Origin: Zhouia amylolytica
GTDB lineage: Bacteria; Bacteroidota; Bacteroidia; Flavobacteriales; Flavobacteriaceae
Direction of reading: 5' to 3'
NCBI RefSeq assembly: GCF_900116365.1
Contig: NZ_FPAG01000011.1
Coordinates: forward strand, 1 to 64,000
DNA length: 64,000 bases
A model generated the notes under the pieces. The model did no database searches. It was not told the origin of the DNA and saw only the letters and a list, made by a program, of their open reading frames with translations. Each line of letters opens with the position of its first letter. Positions within the stretch are counted from its first letter, which is position 1. The position numbers and the translations under genes were made by a program. Below are positions 1-7,691 of the stretch, one piece after another.

Positions 1-7
1 GCTTAAA

Positions 8-40
8 ACAAAAAAGGTCAAGACTTTCGTCCTGACCTTT
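8..40 (-). terminator. Rho-independent terminator after the tRNA pair
   Basis: An inverted repeat pairs 13-20 with 33-40, with an inner GAC/GTC extension around a four-base loop. Read on the minus strand, the stem is followed by a run of six T. It lies just downstream of tRNA-Leu, so it should end the tRNA-Gly/tRNA-Leu transcript. Confidence 0.8.
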
Positions 41-49
41 ATTGATCTG

Positions 50-135
50 TACTCGAGGCGGGACTTGAACCCGCACGAACATTACTGTTCATTGGATTTT
101 AAGTCCAACGTGTCTACCAATTCCACCACTCGAGC
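50..135 (-). tRNA. tRNA-Leu (anticodon UAA)
   Basis: The minus strand folds as an 86-nt class II tRNA. The acceptor arm GCTCGAG pairs with CTCGAGT, and the T arm contains GGTTCAAGTCC. The anticodon stem TTGGA/TCCAA encloses loop CTTAAAA, giving anticodon UAA. A long variable arm follows, as expected for tRNA-Leu. No CCA is encoded. The gene is 44 bp downstream of tRNA-Gly and probably shares its transcript. Confidence 0.95.
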
Positions 136-179
136 CGCTGTTGGCATAAAAAAAGCGCTGTTCAATCAGCGCGCATTCG

Positions 180-252
180 AGCGAAAAACGGGGTTCGAAC
201 CCGCGACCTCAACCTTGGCAAGGTTGCGCTCTACCAGCTGAGCTATTTTCGC
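180..252 (-). tRNA. tRNA-Gly (anticodon GCC)
   Basis: The minus strand folds as a 73-nt cloverleaf. The acceptor arm GCGAAAA pairs with TTTTCGC, and the D arm has AGCTCAGCTGGTAGAGC. The anticodon stem CAACC/GGTTG encloses TTGCCAA, giving anticodon GCC. The T loop is GGGTTCGAACCCC. No CCA is encoded. It is the first gene of a two-tRNA unit with tRNA-Leu. Confidence 0.95.
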
Positions 253-290
253 CTTTCTTAATGAACGTGTGCAATTCGTTATTGCGGATG

Positions 291-319
291 CAAATTTAAA
301 ACATTTCTTCTAATTCCAA
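291..319 (-). promoter_or_regulatory. Bacteroidota-type promoter of the tRNA unit
   Basis: On the minus strand, TAAATTTG (complement of 291-298) matches the Bacteroidota -7 consensus TAnnTTTG exactly. A TTG (complement of 317-319) lies 18 bp upstream in the -33 position. The pair sits about 40 bp before tRNA-Gly. The match is seen in the sequence; the consensus is from the literature on Bacteroidota primary sigma factors. Confidence 0.65.
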
Positions 320-369
320 AGGATTTTCGATAAAAAAAGAAATTAATTTTATAACCTATTGATTTTCAA

Positions 370-2985
370 TTATGCCTTTTTCTTTTTAATGAGCATTCTT
401 TTTATTTCATTAAGTTTCATCAAGGCTTCAACAGGAGTCAGGGTGTCAATATCCGTATGAATAATCTCTTCTTTGATCTCTTCTAAAAGCGGATCATCAA
501 GGTTAAAAAAGCTTAGTTGCATTTCATCATCCTGAGCCTCTTTCAGGTTTTCTGTAAGCTCGTCACTGCTATGCGACTTTTCAAGCTTTTTAAGGATCTT
601 ATTGGCGCGATGGATAACCTGTTGTGGCATTCCGGCCATCTTGGCTACATGGATCCCGAAACTGTGCTCACTGCCGCCTTTTACAAGTTTTCTGAGAAAA
701 AGCACATTATCCTTTAGCTCTTTAACCGAAACATTGTAATTTTTAATACGTTTAAAGGTTTCGGTCATTTCATTGAGCTCGTGGTAATGTGTAGCAAAAA
801 GGGTTTTAGCCTTGGCCGGGTGCTCGTGTAAATACTCAGAAATGGCCCAGGCAATGGAAATACCATCATAGGTGCTGGTTCCTCTTCCGATTTCGTCTAA
901 CAGTACCAGGCTTCGATCTGAAATGTTGTTTAATATCGAGGCGGTTTCGTTCATCTCCACCATAAAGGTAGATTCACCCATAGAAATATTATCGCTCGCT
1001 CCGACACGGGTAAATATCTTGTCAATAAGTCCTATTTCAGCAGCATCAGCCGGTACGTAACTTCCCATTTGAGCCAATAGCACAATCAGGGCTGTTTGTC
1101 TTAAGATAGCCGATTTACCACTCATATTCGGTCCGGTGATCATGATGATCTGCTGCTCCTCCCGGCTTAAGGTAACGTCGTTGGCAATATAAGGTTCGCC
1201 AATAGGTAGTTGTTTTTCTATAACCGGATGGCGACCATTTTTAATGTGGAGGTCGAAGGATTCAGTAATTTCCGGTCGTACATATTTATGATCCCTGGCG
1301 AGTTGTGAAAACCCACATAAACAATCGAGTTGCCCAATAAGAGCCGCATTGCGCTGTACCGGTTCGATATACTCATACATCCAGACAACCAATTGGGTGA
1401 ATAATTGCTGCTCTAATTGTAATATCTTTTCTTCAGCACCTAATATCTTCGCTTCGTATTCTTTGAGTTCTTCTGTGATATATCGCTCTGCATTTACCAG
1501 GGTTTGCTTTCTTATCCATTCCTCCGGTACTTTGTCTTTGTGCGTATTGCGCACTTCTATGTAATACCCAAATACATTGTTGGAAGCTATTTTAAGGGAA
1601 GGAATCCCGGTACGCTCGGTTTCACGTGCCAGCATCTTATCGAGATAGTCCTTGCCTGAAAAAGCGAGGCCACGCAATTCGTCCAGATCCTTAGAGTATC
1701 CTTCTGCAATTACAGCCCCTTTATTTACGTGAATAGGAGCCTCTTCATGAAGCATTTCCTTGATCTTGGCTCTCAAGTGCTCGCATAGGTGAAACGCATC
1801 ACCCATCGCTTTTAAGGAGTCGTTCTCGCTCTGTTCTGCAAGTGCCTTGATTGGGACGATAGCCTCTAAAGAGTTTTTAAGGAATATTACCTCACGCGGA
1901 TTGATCTTTCCGGTAGCAACTTTAGAGATGAGCCTTTCAATATCACTGATCTGTTTAATGTAAGCTTGTATTTTTTGAAGCTTATCCTCATGTTGCAATA
2001 AATACTCAACTACCTCATGTCGCTGTTTTATGCGATCGATGTTTTTTAAGGGTAATGCCAGCCATCGTTTAAGCGTACGTCCGCCCATCGGAGAAATAGT
2101 CTTGTCGATAATGTCGATAAGCGTAACCGCGTTGCTGGCAGTCGACTGGTAAAGCTCCAGATTTCTGATCGTAAAACGATCCATCCAGACGTGTTCTTCT
2201 GCGGCAATTCGGTTAATGGCCGTTATATGTTGTAATTGGTGGTGCTGCGTTTCCGATAAATAGTGTAAAACGGCTCCACTGGCTATAATACCTTCGTGTA
2301 AATGGTCGATACCAAAACCCTTTAAAGAAGCGGTTTTAAAATGCTTATTCAGGGTCTCGTGAGCGTAATCCTCCTGAAAGATCCAATCTTCCTGAAAATA
2401 GGTATGGTGCTCATTACCAAACAGGGCATAAAAGTCTTGTTTGTGTTTTTTAGAAACGAGAATCTCACTAGGGTTGAAATTCTGTAAAAGTTTATCTATG
2501 TGCTCGTCATTTCCCTGGGCAGTCAGGTACTCGCCGGTAGAAACATCGAGAAAGGCAATCCCTAATTGTTTTTTAGTAAAGTGGATCGCACATAAGAAGT
2601 TGTTGGATTTTGCCGTTAGAATATCATCATTAAGAGCTACGCCCGGAGTAACTAACTCGGTAACACCTCTCTTTACAATGGTTTTGGTTTGTTTCGGGTC
2701 TTCCAGTTGATCACAAATAGCTACCCTGCAACCCGATTTCACCAATTTTGGTAAATAGGTGTTCAGGGAGTGATGAGGAAAACCGGCAAGTTCCGTTTTA
2801 TCACCGCCATTGTTACGATGGGTTAAAACGATTCCCAGAATTTTAGCTGCACGTACTGCATCATCTCCAAATGTTTCATAAAAATCACCAACCCTGAAAA
2901 GTAATAAGGCATCGGGGTACTTTGCCTTAATTTGGTTGTATTGCTTCATTAACGGTGTTTCCTTCTTGCTCTTAGATGCTGCCAA
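370..2985 (-). CDS. mutS: DNA mismatch repair protein MutS
   Basis: This 871-residue protein recognises base mismatches and small loops and recruits MutL. The mismatch-contacting F-Y-E triplet is at residues 35-37. The ATPase has Walker [10 protein letters not shown] near 617-625, Walker [11 protein letters not shown] near 693-702, and the ATHYHEL motif. QLSFF near 823-827 resembles a beta-clamp-binding motif. The start is TTG at 2985: an in-frame stop lies five codons upstream, and the encoded [17 protein letters not shown] fits the usual flavobacterial N-terminus. The first ATG is codon 13 (2949), after part of that conserved stretch. Length and motifs are complete. The gene is divergent from the TrmH-family gene. 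Confidence 0.97.
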   Translation of the reverse strand: MAASKSKKETPLMKQYNQIKAKYPDALLLFRVGDFYETFGDDAVRAAKILGIVLTHRNNGGDKTELAGFPHHSLNTYLPKLVKSGCRVAICDQLEDPKQTKTIVKRGVTELVTPGVALNDDILTAKSNNFLCAIHFTKKQLGIAFLDVSTGEYLTAQGNDEHIDKLLQNFNPSEILVSKKHKQDFYALFGNEHHTYFQEDWIFQEDYAHETLNKHFKTASLKGFGIDHLHEGIIASGAVLHYLSETQHHQLQHITAINRIAAEEHVWMDRFTIRNLELYQSTASNAVTLIDIIDKTISPMGGRTLKRWLALPLKNIDRIKQRHEVVEYLLQHEDKLQKIQAYIKQISDIERLISKVATGKINPREVIFLKNSLEAIVPIKALAEQSENDSLKAMGDAFHLCEHLRAKIKEMLHEEAPIHVNKGAVIAEGYSKDLDELRGLAFSGKDYLDKMLARETERTGIPSLKIASNNVFGYYIEVRNTHKDKVPEEWIRKQTLVNAERYITEELKEYEAKILGAEEKILQLEQQLFTQLVVWMYEYIEPVQRNAALIGQLDCLCGFSQLARDHKYVRPEITESFDLHIKNGRHPVIEKQLPIGEPYIANDVTLSREEQQIIMITGPNMSGKSAILRQTALIVLLAQMGSYVPADAAEIGLIDKIFTRVGASDNISMGESTFMVEMNETASILNNISDRSLVLLDEIGRGTSTYDGISIAWAISEYLHEHPAKAKTLFATHYHELNEMTETFKRIKNYNVSVKELKDNVLFLRKLVKGGSEHSFGIHVAKMAGMPQQVIHRANKILKKLEKSHSSDELTENLKEAQDDEMQLSFFNLDDPLLEEIKEEIIHTDIDTLTPVEALMKLNEIKRMLIKKKKA

Positions 2986-3116
2986 TGTTCTTCGTTTTTA
3001 TTCTAAAAGCGAAGGTAAAGGTTTTCATATTTTAATGCCACTAATCTTATCATCTCTTATAAACAGCTTTTGTTGATTTCCTTTTGGGATTATATGGTTA
3101 ATCAAGGAATGCATCT

Positions 3117-3124
3117 TATTTTTG
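3117..3124 (+). promoter_or_regulatory. Possible -7 element before the TrmH-family gene
   Basis: TATTTTTG matches TAnnTTTG exactly. No good -33 TTG is visible at the usual spacing. If used, transcription would begin at about 3131, downstream of the TTG at 3122, which favours the ATG at 3140 as the real start with a very short leader. Confidence 0.35.
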
Positions 3125-3139
3125 CCTAAAATTGATTAT

Positions 3140-3670
3140 ATGCGAAAGCTTAGAAATAGTGAGTTAGAGCGATTGAATGTTGAAGCGTTTAAGGAAGTGA
3201 AGAAGACACCTTTAATCGTTATTTTAGATAACATAAGAAGTCTGAATAATATCGGTTCGGTGTTTCGTACTTCTGATGCTTTTTTAATAGAAAAGATTTA
3301 TTTGTGTGGTATCACGGCATGTCCACCCCATAAGGATATCCAGAAAACTGCCCTTGGAGCCACTGAGAGTGTTGTTTGGGAATATGAAGAGGATACATTA
3401 GAATTAGTTAAACGCTTACAGGAGGATGGCGTTAAAGTGCTTTCTGTGGAGCAGGCTGAAAATGCCACCATGTTAAATGATTTTAAGGTCGATTCAGATC
3501 AAAAATATGCTGTGGTTTTTGGTAATGAAGTAAAAGGGGTGTCACAAAAAGTGGTGTCGGCCTCAGATAACGTTATTGAAATTCCACAATACGGAACCAA
3601 GCATTCACTGAATATAGCCGTAAGTGCCGGCGTAGTGATATGGGATTTATTTTGCAAGCTATCTAAATAA
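3140..3670 (+). CDS. TrmH/SpoU-family RNA 2'-O-methyltransferase
   Basis: A 176-residue SPOUT-class, SAM-dependent methyltransferase, expected to methylate a ribose 2'-OH in tRNA or rRNA. All three SpoU motifs are present: NIRSLNNIGSVFRT near the N-terminus, VVFGNEVKGVS in the middle, and IPQYGTKHSLNIAVSAGV at the C-terminus, forming the trefoil-knot SAM site. An in-frame TTG at 3122 would add six residues, but the ATG at 3140 suits the family start and the upstream -7-like element. The exact RNA target cannot be told from sequence. The gene stands alone and converges on the folK fusion gene. Confidence 0.9.
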   Translation: MRKLRNSELERLNVEAFKEVKKTPLIVILDNIRSLNNIGSVFRTSDAFLIEKIYLCGITACPPHKDIQKTALGATESVVWEYEEDTLELVKRLQEDGVKVLSVEQAENATMLNDFKVDSDQKYAVVFGNEVKGVSQKVVSASDNVIEIPQYGTKHSLNIAVSAGVVIWDLFCKLSK

Positions 3671-3675
3671 AGAAA

Positions 3676-3694
3676 AGGAGCCTTTTGGGCTCCT
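3676..3694. terminator. Hairpin terminator between convergent genes
   Basis: AGGAGCC (3676-3682) pairs with GGCTCCT (3688-3694) around TTTTG. On the minus strand the stem is followed by a T-rich stretch. On the + strand it comes just after the TrmH-family stop but lacks a T run. It probably acts for both converging genes. Confidence 0.6.
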
Positions 3695-3775
3695 CCTCAG
3701 TCAATATATTAAGTAAAGTTAGCTAGTTTTCTCTTCAATTCGGGGTCTAAATAATAAAACCTTTCGCAAAAATGC

Positions 3776-3802
3776 AAAAAAAATGTTAAGAATTTTTCTT
3801 AA
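3776..3802 (-). terminator. Terminator of the folK-dNK gene
   Basis: TTAAGAA (3786-3792) pairs with TTCTTAA (3796-3802). On the minus strand the hairpin is followed by eight T (complement of 3776-3783), directly after the folK-dNK stop codon. Confidence 0.6.
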
Positions 3803-3805
3803 AAA

Positions 3806-4942
3806 TTAACGCTCGTTGTAGAAATCATGTATTTGGTCGACAATGAGGTGGTAGTCATCTTCCCGTTTTACGAAGTCCATTTCTGATACATCAATGACCA
3901 ATGAATTTAAAGTTTCGTGTGTTTTTATATAATCGAGATAGGCCCTGTTGATAGACTCCAGGTATTCAGGTGCAATTTTTTGCTCGTAGTTTCTTCCTCT
4001 TTTTTTTATGTTCTCTAACAGGCGATCCGTATTCTGATAGAGGTATACATACACATCAGGCTTTATAACCTCTTTGTACATGAAGTTGAAGATTTTGCGA
4101 TATAAGGTAAATTCATCTGCATGCAGGGTTACTTTGGCAAAAACCAGTGATTTGAAAATATCATAATCACTTACCATAAAGTCCTTGAACAAATCAAACT
4201 GAGAGGTGTCGTCAGTGAACTGTTGATAGCGATCTGCTAAAAACGACATTTCCAACGAAAACGCATAGCGCTGCATGTCATTATAGAACTTTGGTAAAAA
4301 GGGGTTGTCTGCAAATCGCTCCAGGATAAGTTTTCCATTAAAATCATCTGCAATTTTAGTGGCCAGGGTTGTTTTTCCGGCACCAATATTACCCTCTATA
4401 GCAAGGAGTTTGAATTTAGAAAAGTCGTTTTTTTTTACTCTCAACGTTTTTGGATACGTTACTAAAGCGCTATCATCTTTACAGTTTTGAAGTAGTTCGG
4501 TAACGCTTTTGTTTAATTTGGGGTGGATTTTATCGGGAGCGATATCTGCTAAAGGTAACAATACAAATTTCCGAAGCTCCAGGAAAGGGTGCGGAACTTT
4601 TAATATGCTGGTGTCGATTATTTCATCTTCGTAAAAAATAATGTCGATATCAATCGTACGGGCTGCATAACCTTTTTGATCAGAACGAACTCTGCCGAGG
4701 CTTTCCTCGATTTTAAGCATTACTTTTAACAACTCCTCAGGGTTTAAGGTGGTGTCAATAGCGAGGCACGCATTTAGAAAATCATCGCTTTCAAATCCCC
4801 ATGCCGGACTGGTGTATATTTTTGAACTGGCAACAACATGGCCCGCTTGCAGGTTTAAACGATCTACCGTTTTCTGCAGGTTTTCATACTTCTCGCCCTG
4901 ATTGCTCCCTATGGATAAATATGCGCGTTTAAATTTCTTCAT
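3806..4942 (-). CDS. folK: Bifunctional HPPK (FolK)-deoxynucleoside kinase fusion
   Basis: A 378-residue fusion. Residues 1 to about 150 are FolK (6-hydroxymethyl-7,8-dihydropterin pyrophosphokinase, folate synthesis). This part begins AYLSIGSNQG and has the ARTIDIDIIFY metal/substrate-binding motif and VPHPFLELRKFVL. From about residue 176 the protein is a deoxynucleoside kinase with P-loop IEGNIGAGKTT (about 182-192) and a LADRYQ motif, which salvages deoxynucleosides. The fusion is known in Bacteroidota. The ATG at 4942 is preferred over an in-frame TTG two codons upstream. Both halves look intact. Which deoxynucleoside is preferred cannot be read off. The gene is divergent from sppA. Confidence 0.93.
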   Translation of the reverse strand: MKKFKRAYLSIGSNQGEKYENLQKTVDRLNLQAGHVVASSKIYTSPAWGFESDDFLNACLAIDTTLNPEELLKVMLKIEESLGRVRSDQKGYAARTIDIDIIFYEDEIIDTSILKVPHPFLELRKFVLLPLADIAPDKIHPKLNKSVTELLQNCKDDSALVTYPKTLRVKKNDFSKFKLLAIEGNIGAGKTTLATKIADDFNGKLILERFADNPFLPKFYNDMQRYAFSLEMSFLADRYQQFTDDTSQFDLFKDFMVSDYDIFKSLVFAKVTLHADEFTLYRKIFNFMYKEVIKPDVYVYLYQNTDRLLENIKKRGRNYEQKIAPEYLESINRAYLDYIKTHETLNSLVIDVSEMDFVKREDDYHLIVDQIHDFYNER

Positions 4943-4982
4943 AATCAAATGGCAAAGTAAACAAAAGAAATCAACAAAGTTT

Positions 4983-4990
4983 TATCTTTG
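4983..4990 (+). promoter_or_regulatory. Possible -7 element of sppA
   Basis: TATCTTTG matches TAnnTTTG exactly, in the divergent folK/sppA gap. No TTG is found at the -33 spacing, and the implied leader of about 135 nt is long, so the call is tentative. Confidence 0.3.
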
Positions 4991-5131
4991 TTTTTATTGT
5001 TGATAAGTTTTAGCGGGTGAGGGTAGGTTGTAAATCTACAGTAGAAACTGTAACAATCACCTCGGTTTTAAGACTAAATAAGTAGAATAGCATGAACCTC
5101 AATTAAGGGGTTTTTAAAAAAAAAGATTGCA

Positions 5132-6886
5132 ATGAAATTTCTTCGAAATTTATTAGCCTCTATACTGGGAACTCTGGTAGCACTGGGGATTATTTTTATG
5201 GTGTTTTTAATTTTTATCGCTTTTGCAGGAAATCAGGAAGCCATTATTCCGGTTAAGGATAATTCAGTATTACAAATCAGCCTTTCACAGCCATTAAAAG
5301 ATTATGGTGGCAAATACAATTTTGTTGATTTTGAATACAAATTTGAAAATTATGACGGCTTGAATAATGTTATTGATGCTATTCATTTTGCCAAAGAGGA
5401 TGATAAGATTAAAGGGGTTAGTATCTATAGTAAGGTATTTATGGGAGGCACCGCTCAGGCTAAAGCCATTCGTGATGCCTTGGCTGATTTTAAAGAATCA
5501 GGAAAGTTTGTGTATGCTTACGGAGATTTCTATACGCAGAAAGATTATTATTTAGCCTCGGTGGCTGATTCGGTATTCCTGAATCCTGTTGGTGAGATGG
5601 ATTTCAGAGGCTTATCTTCTGAAGTATTGTTCTTTAAGGATATTCAGGAAAAATCGGGAGTTAAGATGGAGGTGATCCGTCATGGGAAATACAAGAGTGC
5701 AGTGGAGCCATTCCTGGCAGACGAAATGAGCGAAGCAAACAGAGAACAGATATCAGAATTACTAGGCTCTGTATGGTCTTCTGTGAAGTCTGATATTGCA
5801 TCGAGCAGGGGGATTTCTGTAGCGCAATTAGATGCATTTGCTGATGAATTGGCGGCCCGAACTCCACAAATGGCACTTGATAATGGCTTTGTGGATGCAT
5901 TGATGTATCATAGTGATTACGAGGTGATGTTGAAAAGAGCTATAGGAGGTAATGTGCTCGATGATGTGGAATATGTTTCAGTAGCCGAATATGCAGAACA
6001 TGCGTCTAAAAAGAAAAAGTCTTTTGGTAAAGATAAAATAGCTGTGATCTATGCTCAAGGAGAAATAGGCTATGGAAAGGGCGACGACAATATTATTGGA
6101 CAGGGTATCATGATCGAGGCTTTAAAAGAGGCGAGAGAGAATGAAAAAGTAAAGGCTATCGTACTTCGCGTAGACTCTCCGGGTGGAAGCGCCTTGGCTT
6201 CCGATATCATATGGAATGAAATAGAATTGACAAAAGCGGTTAAGCCGGTGGTGGTTTCCATGGGGAACTTAGCGGCTTCAGGGGGGTATTATATTGCAGC
6301 TGGAGGGCAACGGATATTCGCCGAACCTTCTACTATTACAGGTTCAATTGGCGTATTTGGGGTGGTACCAAATGTCCATGAACTCGCCGAAAGATGGGGT
6401 ATAAATGCAGAGCAGGTAAATACCAATAAGCAGTCGACAATGTACAGTCTTTTTGAACCAATGACCGAAGATTTTAAAAAGGTTACCACAGAAGGTATAG
6501 AGCAGGTATATCAGACTTTTTTGGAAAGGGTAGCCGAGGGTAGAAATATGGAGGTGAGTGAAGTTGATCGCATTGCCCAGGGTAGAGTATGGAGTGGTTC
6601 GGAGGCCCTGGAGATAGGATTGGTGGATGAAATCGGAGGACTGGATGATGCTGTGGCCTATGCTGCTGAATTAGTAGAGGTTAGTGATTATGCTGTACGC
6701 AACTATCCGGAATATGAAATTAACCTCGATAAAGTATTTGCGCGATTTGGCCTGGCGCAATCCAAAGAAGATATAATTAAAGAAGAAATAGGGGCAGAGG
6801 CCTATCAGGTGTATAAGAAGTTAAAAATGATGCTTCAACAGAAAGGAATTCAGGCGCGTATTCCTTTTGAAATGTATATTCAGTAG
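5132..6886 (+). CDS. sppA: Signal peptide peptidase SppA, long (67K) form
   Basis: A 584-residue inner-membrane serine protease of peptidase family S49 that degrades cleaved signal peptides. One N-terminal membrane anchor spans residues 9-32. There are two tandem S49-like halves, as in E. coli SppA. The catalytic lysine is in the N-terminal half (YKSAVEPF, K188), and the nucleophile serine in the C-terminal half (SMGNLAASGGYYIAA, S383). The oxyanion-type motif RVDSPGGSA is present. Length and Ser-Lys dyad are complete. The next gene starts 3 bp after its stop, so the two are probably co-transcribed. Confidence 0.95.
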   Translation: MKFLRNLLASILGTLVALGIIFMVFLIFIAFAGNQEAIIPVKDNSVLQISLSQPLKDYGGKYNFVDFEYKFENYDGLNNVIDAIHFAKEDDKIKGVSIYSKVFMGGTAQAKAIRDALADFKESGKFVYAYGDFYTQKDYYLASVADSVFLNPVGEMDFRGLSSEVLFFKDIQEKSGVKMEVIRHGKYKSAVEPFLADEMSEANREQISELLGSVWSSVKSDIASSRGISVAQLDAFADELAARTPQMALDNGFVDALMYHSDYEVMLKRAIGGNVLDDVEYVSVAEYAEHASKKKKSFGKDKIAVIYAQGEIGYGKGDDNIIGQGIMIEALKEARENEKVKAIVLRVDSPGGSALASDIIWNEIELTKAVKPVVVSMGNLAASGGYYIAAGGQRIFAEPSTITGSIGVFGVVPNVHELAERWGINAEQVNTNKQSTMYSLFEPMTEDFKKVTTEGIEQVYQTFLERVAEGRNMEVSEVDRIAQGRVWSGSEALEIGLVDEIGGLDDAVAYAAELVEVSDYAVRNYPEYEINLDKVFARFGLAQSKEDIIKEEIGAEAYQVYKKLKMMLQQKGIQARIPFEMYIQ

Positions 6887-6889
6887 TTG

Positions 6890-7597
6890 ATGACGCAAAA
6901 AGATAAAAAGCTTGCCTTTAAAGTGTATCTCTATTTAGGGGCATTGTTTATAACAGCCCTGGTTGTTTCGAATCTGATATTTCAGAAGTTTTTCTATTGG
7001 AATCCTTTTGGTGAAGTGGAGATCTTTGGAGCTCCGCTTTTTGAGATTTCAGTGGGGATACTCCCTTATCCGATAACCTTTTTGATTACGGACCTTATCT
7101 CTGAAATTTATGGCAGGAAAAAGGCAAACCAGGTAGTGGTTGCAGGAATATTTGCTTCCTTCTTTTCTATGGGGATAGTGTTGTTAGGTAATATAGTGCC
7201 CGCCATAGAGAATTCTCCAGTAAATGATATTTTGTATTCGAAGGTATTTGCGCTTTCTCCAATAGCTGTATTGGCTTCAATGTTGGCATATTTGCTTGCG
7301 CAATTTGTAGATATTCGTATTTATCATTTGTGGAAAGATTATACAAACGGTCGGCACTTATGGTTGAGAAACAACTTTTCAACTTTTAGTTCTCAATTTA
7401 TAGATACCTTTACGGTAGTTTCTTTACTGTGTTTATTTCAGGTACTTCCCTGGAGTATGTTTTACGGGTTGTTGGTTAGTGGGTTTGTTTTTAAGATAAT
7501 GGTAGCCGCTATCGACACCCCTTTTCTGTATTTATTCGTATATATCTTTAGACGCCGCTTTAAATTGAAAGTCGGTGAAGAGATAGTGTTGTATTAA
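6890..7597 (+). CDS. YhhQ/VUT-family queuosine precursor transporter
   Basis: A 235-residue integral membrane protein with about six hydrophobic segments, the first at residues 12-30. The conserved signature PYPITFLITDLISEIYGRK is typical of the YhhQ (vitamin uptake transporter) family. Family members import preQ0/preQ1 for queuosine modification of tRNA. The ATG at 6890 follows the sppA stop (6884-6886); an in-frame TTG at 6887 is less likely. The assignment rests on the signature and topology; no queuosine gene is next to it. Confidence 0.88.
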   Translation: MTQKDKKLAFKVYLYLGALFITALVVSNLIFQKFFYWNPFGEVEIFGAPLFEISVGILPYPITFLITDLISEIYGRKKANQVVVAGIFASFFSMGIVLLGNIVPAIENSPVNDILYSKVFALSPIAVLASMLAYLLAQFVDIRIYHLWKDYTNGRHLWLRNNFSTFSSQFIDTFTVVSLLCLFQVLPWSMFYGLLVSGFVFKIMVAAIDTPFLYLFVYIFRRRFKLKVGEEIVLY

Positions 7598-7691
7598 GCG
7601 GTTCCGCTTATATAGAATGCTAATGTTTTAAACTTTTATTAAATCTGTGGTTAGGCCTCGGATATTAGTGTAATTTGGGTATTTTAGCGAT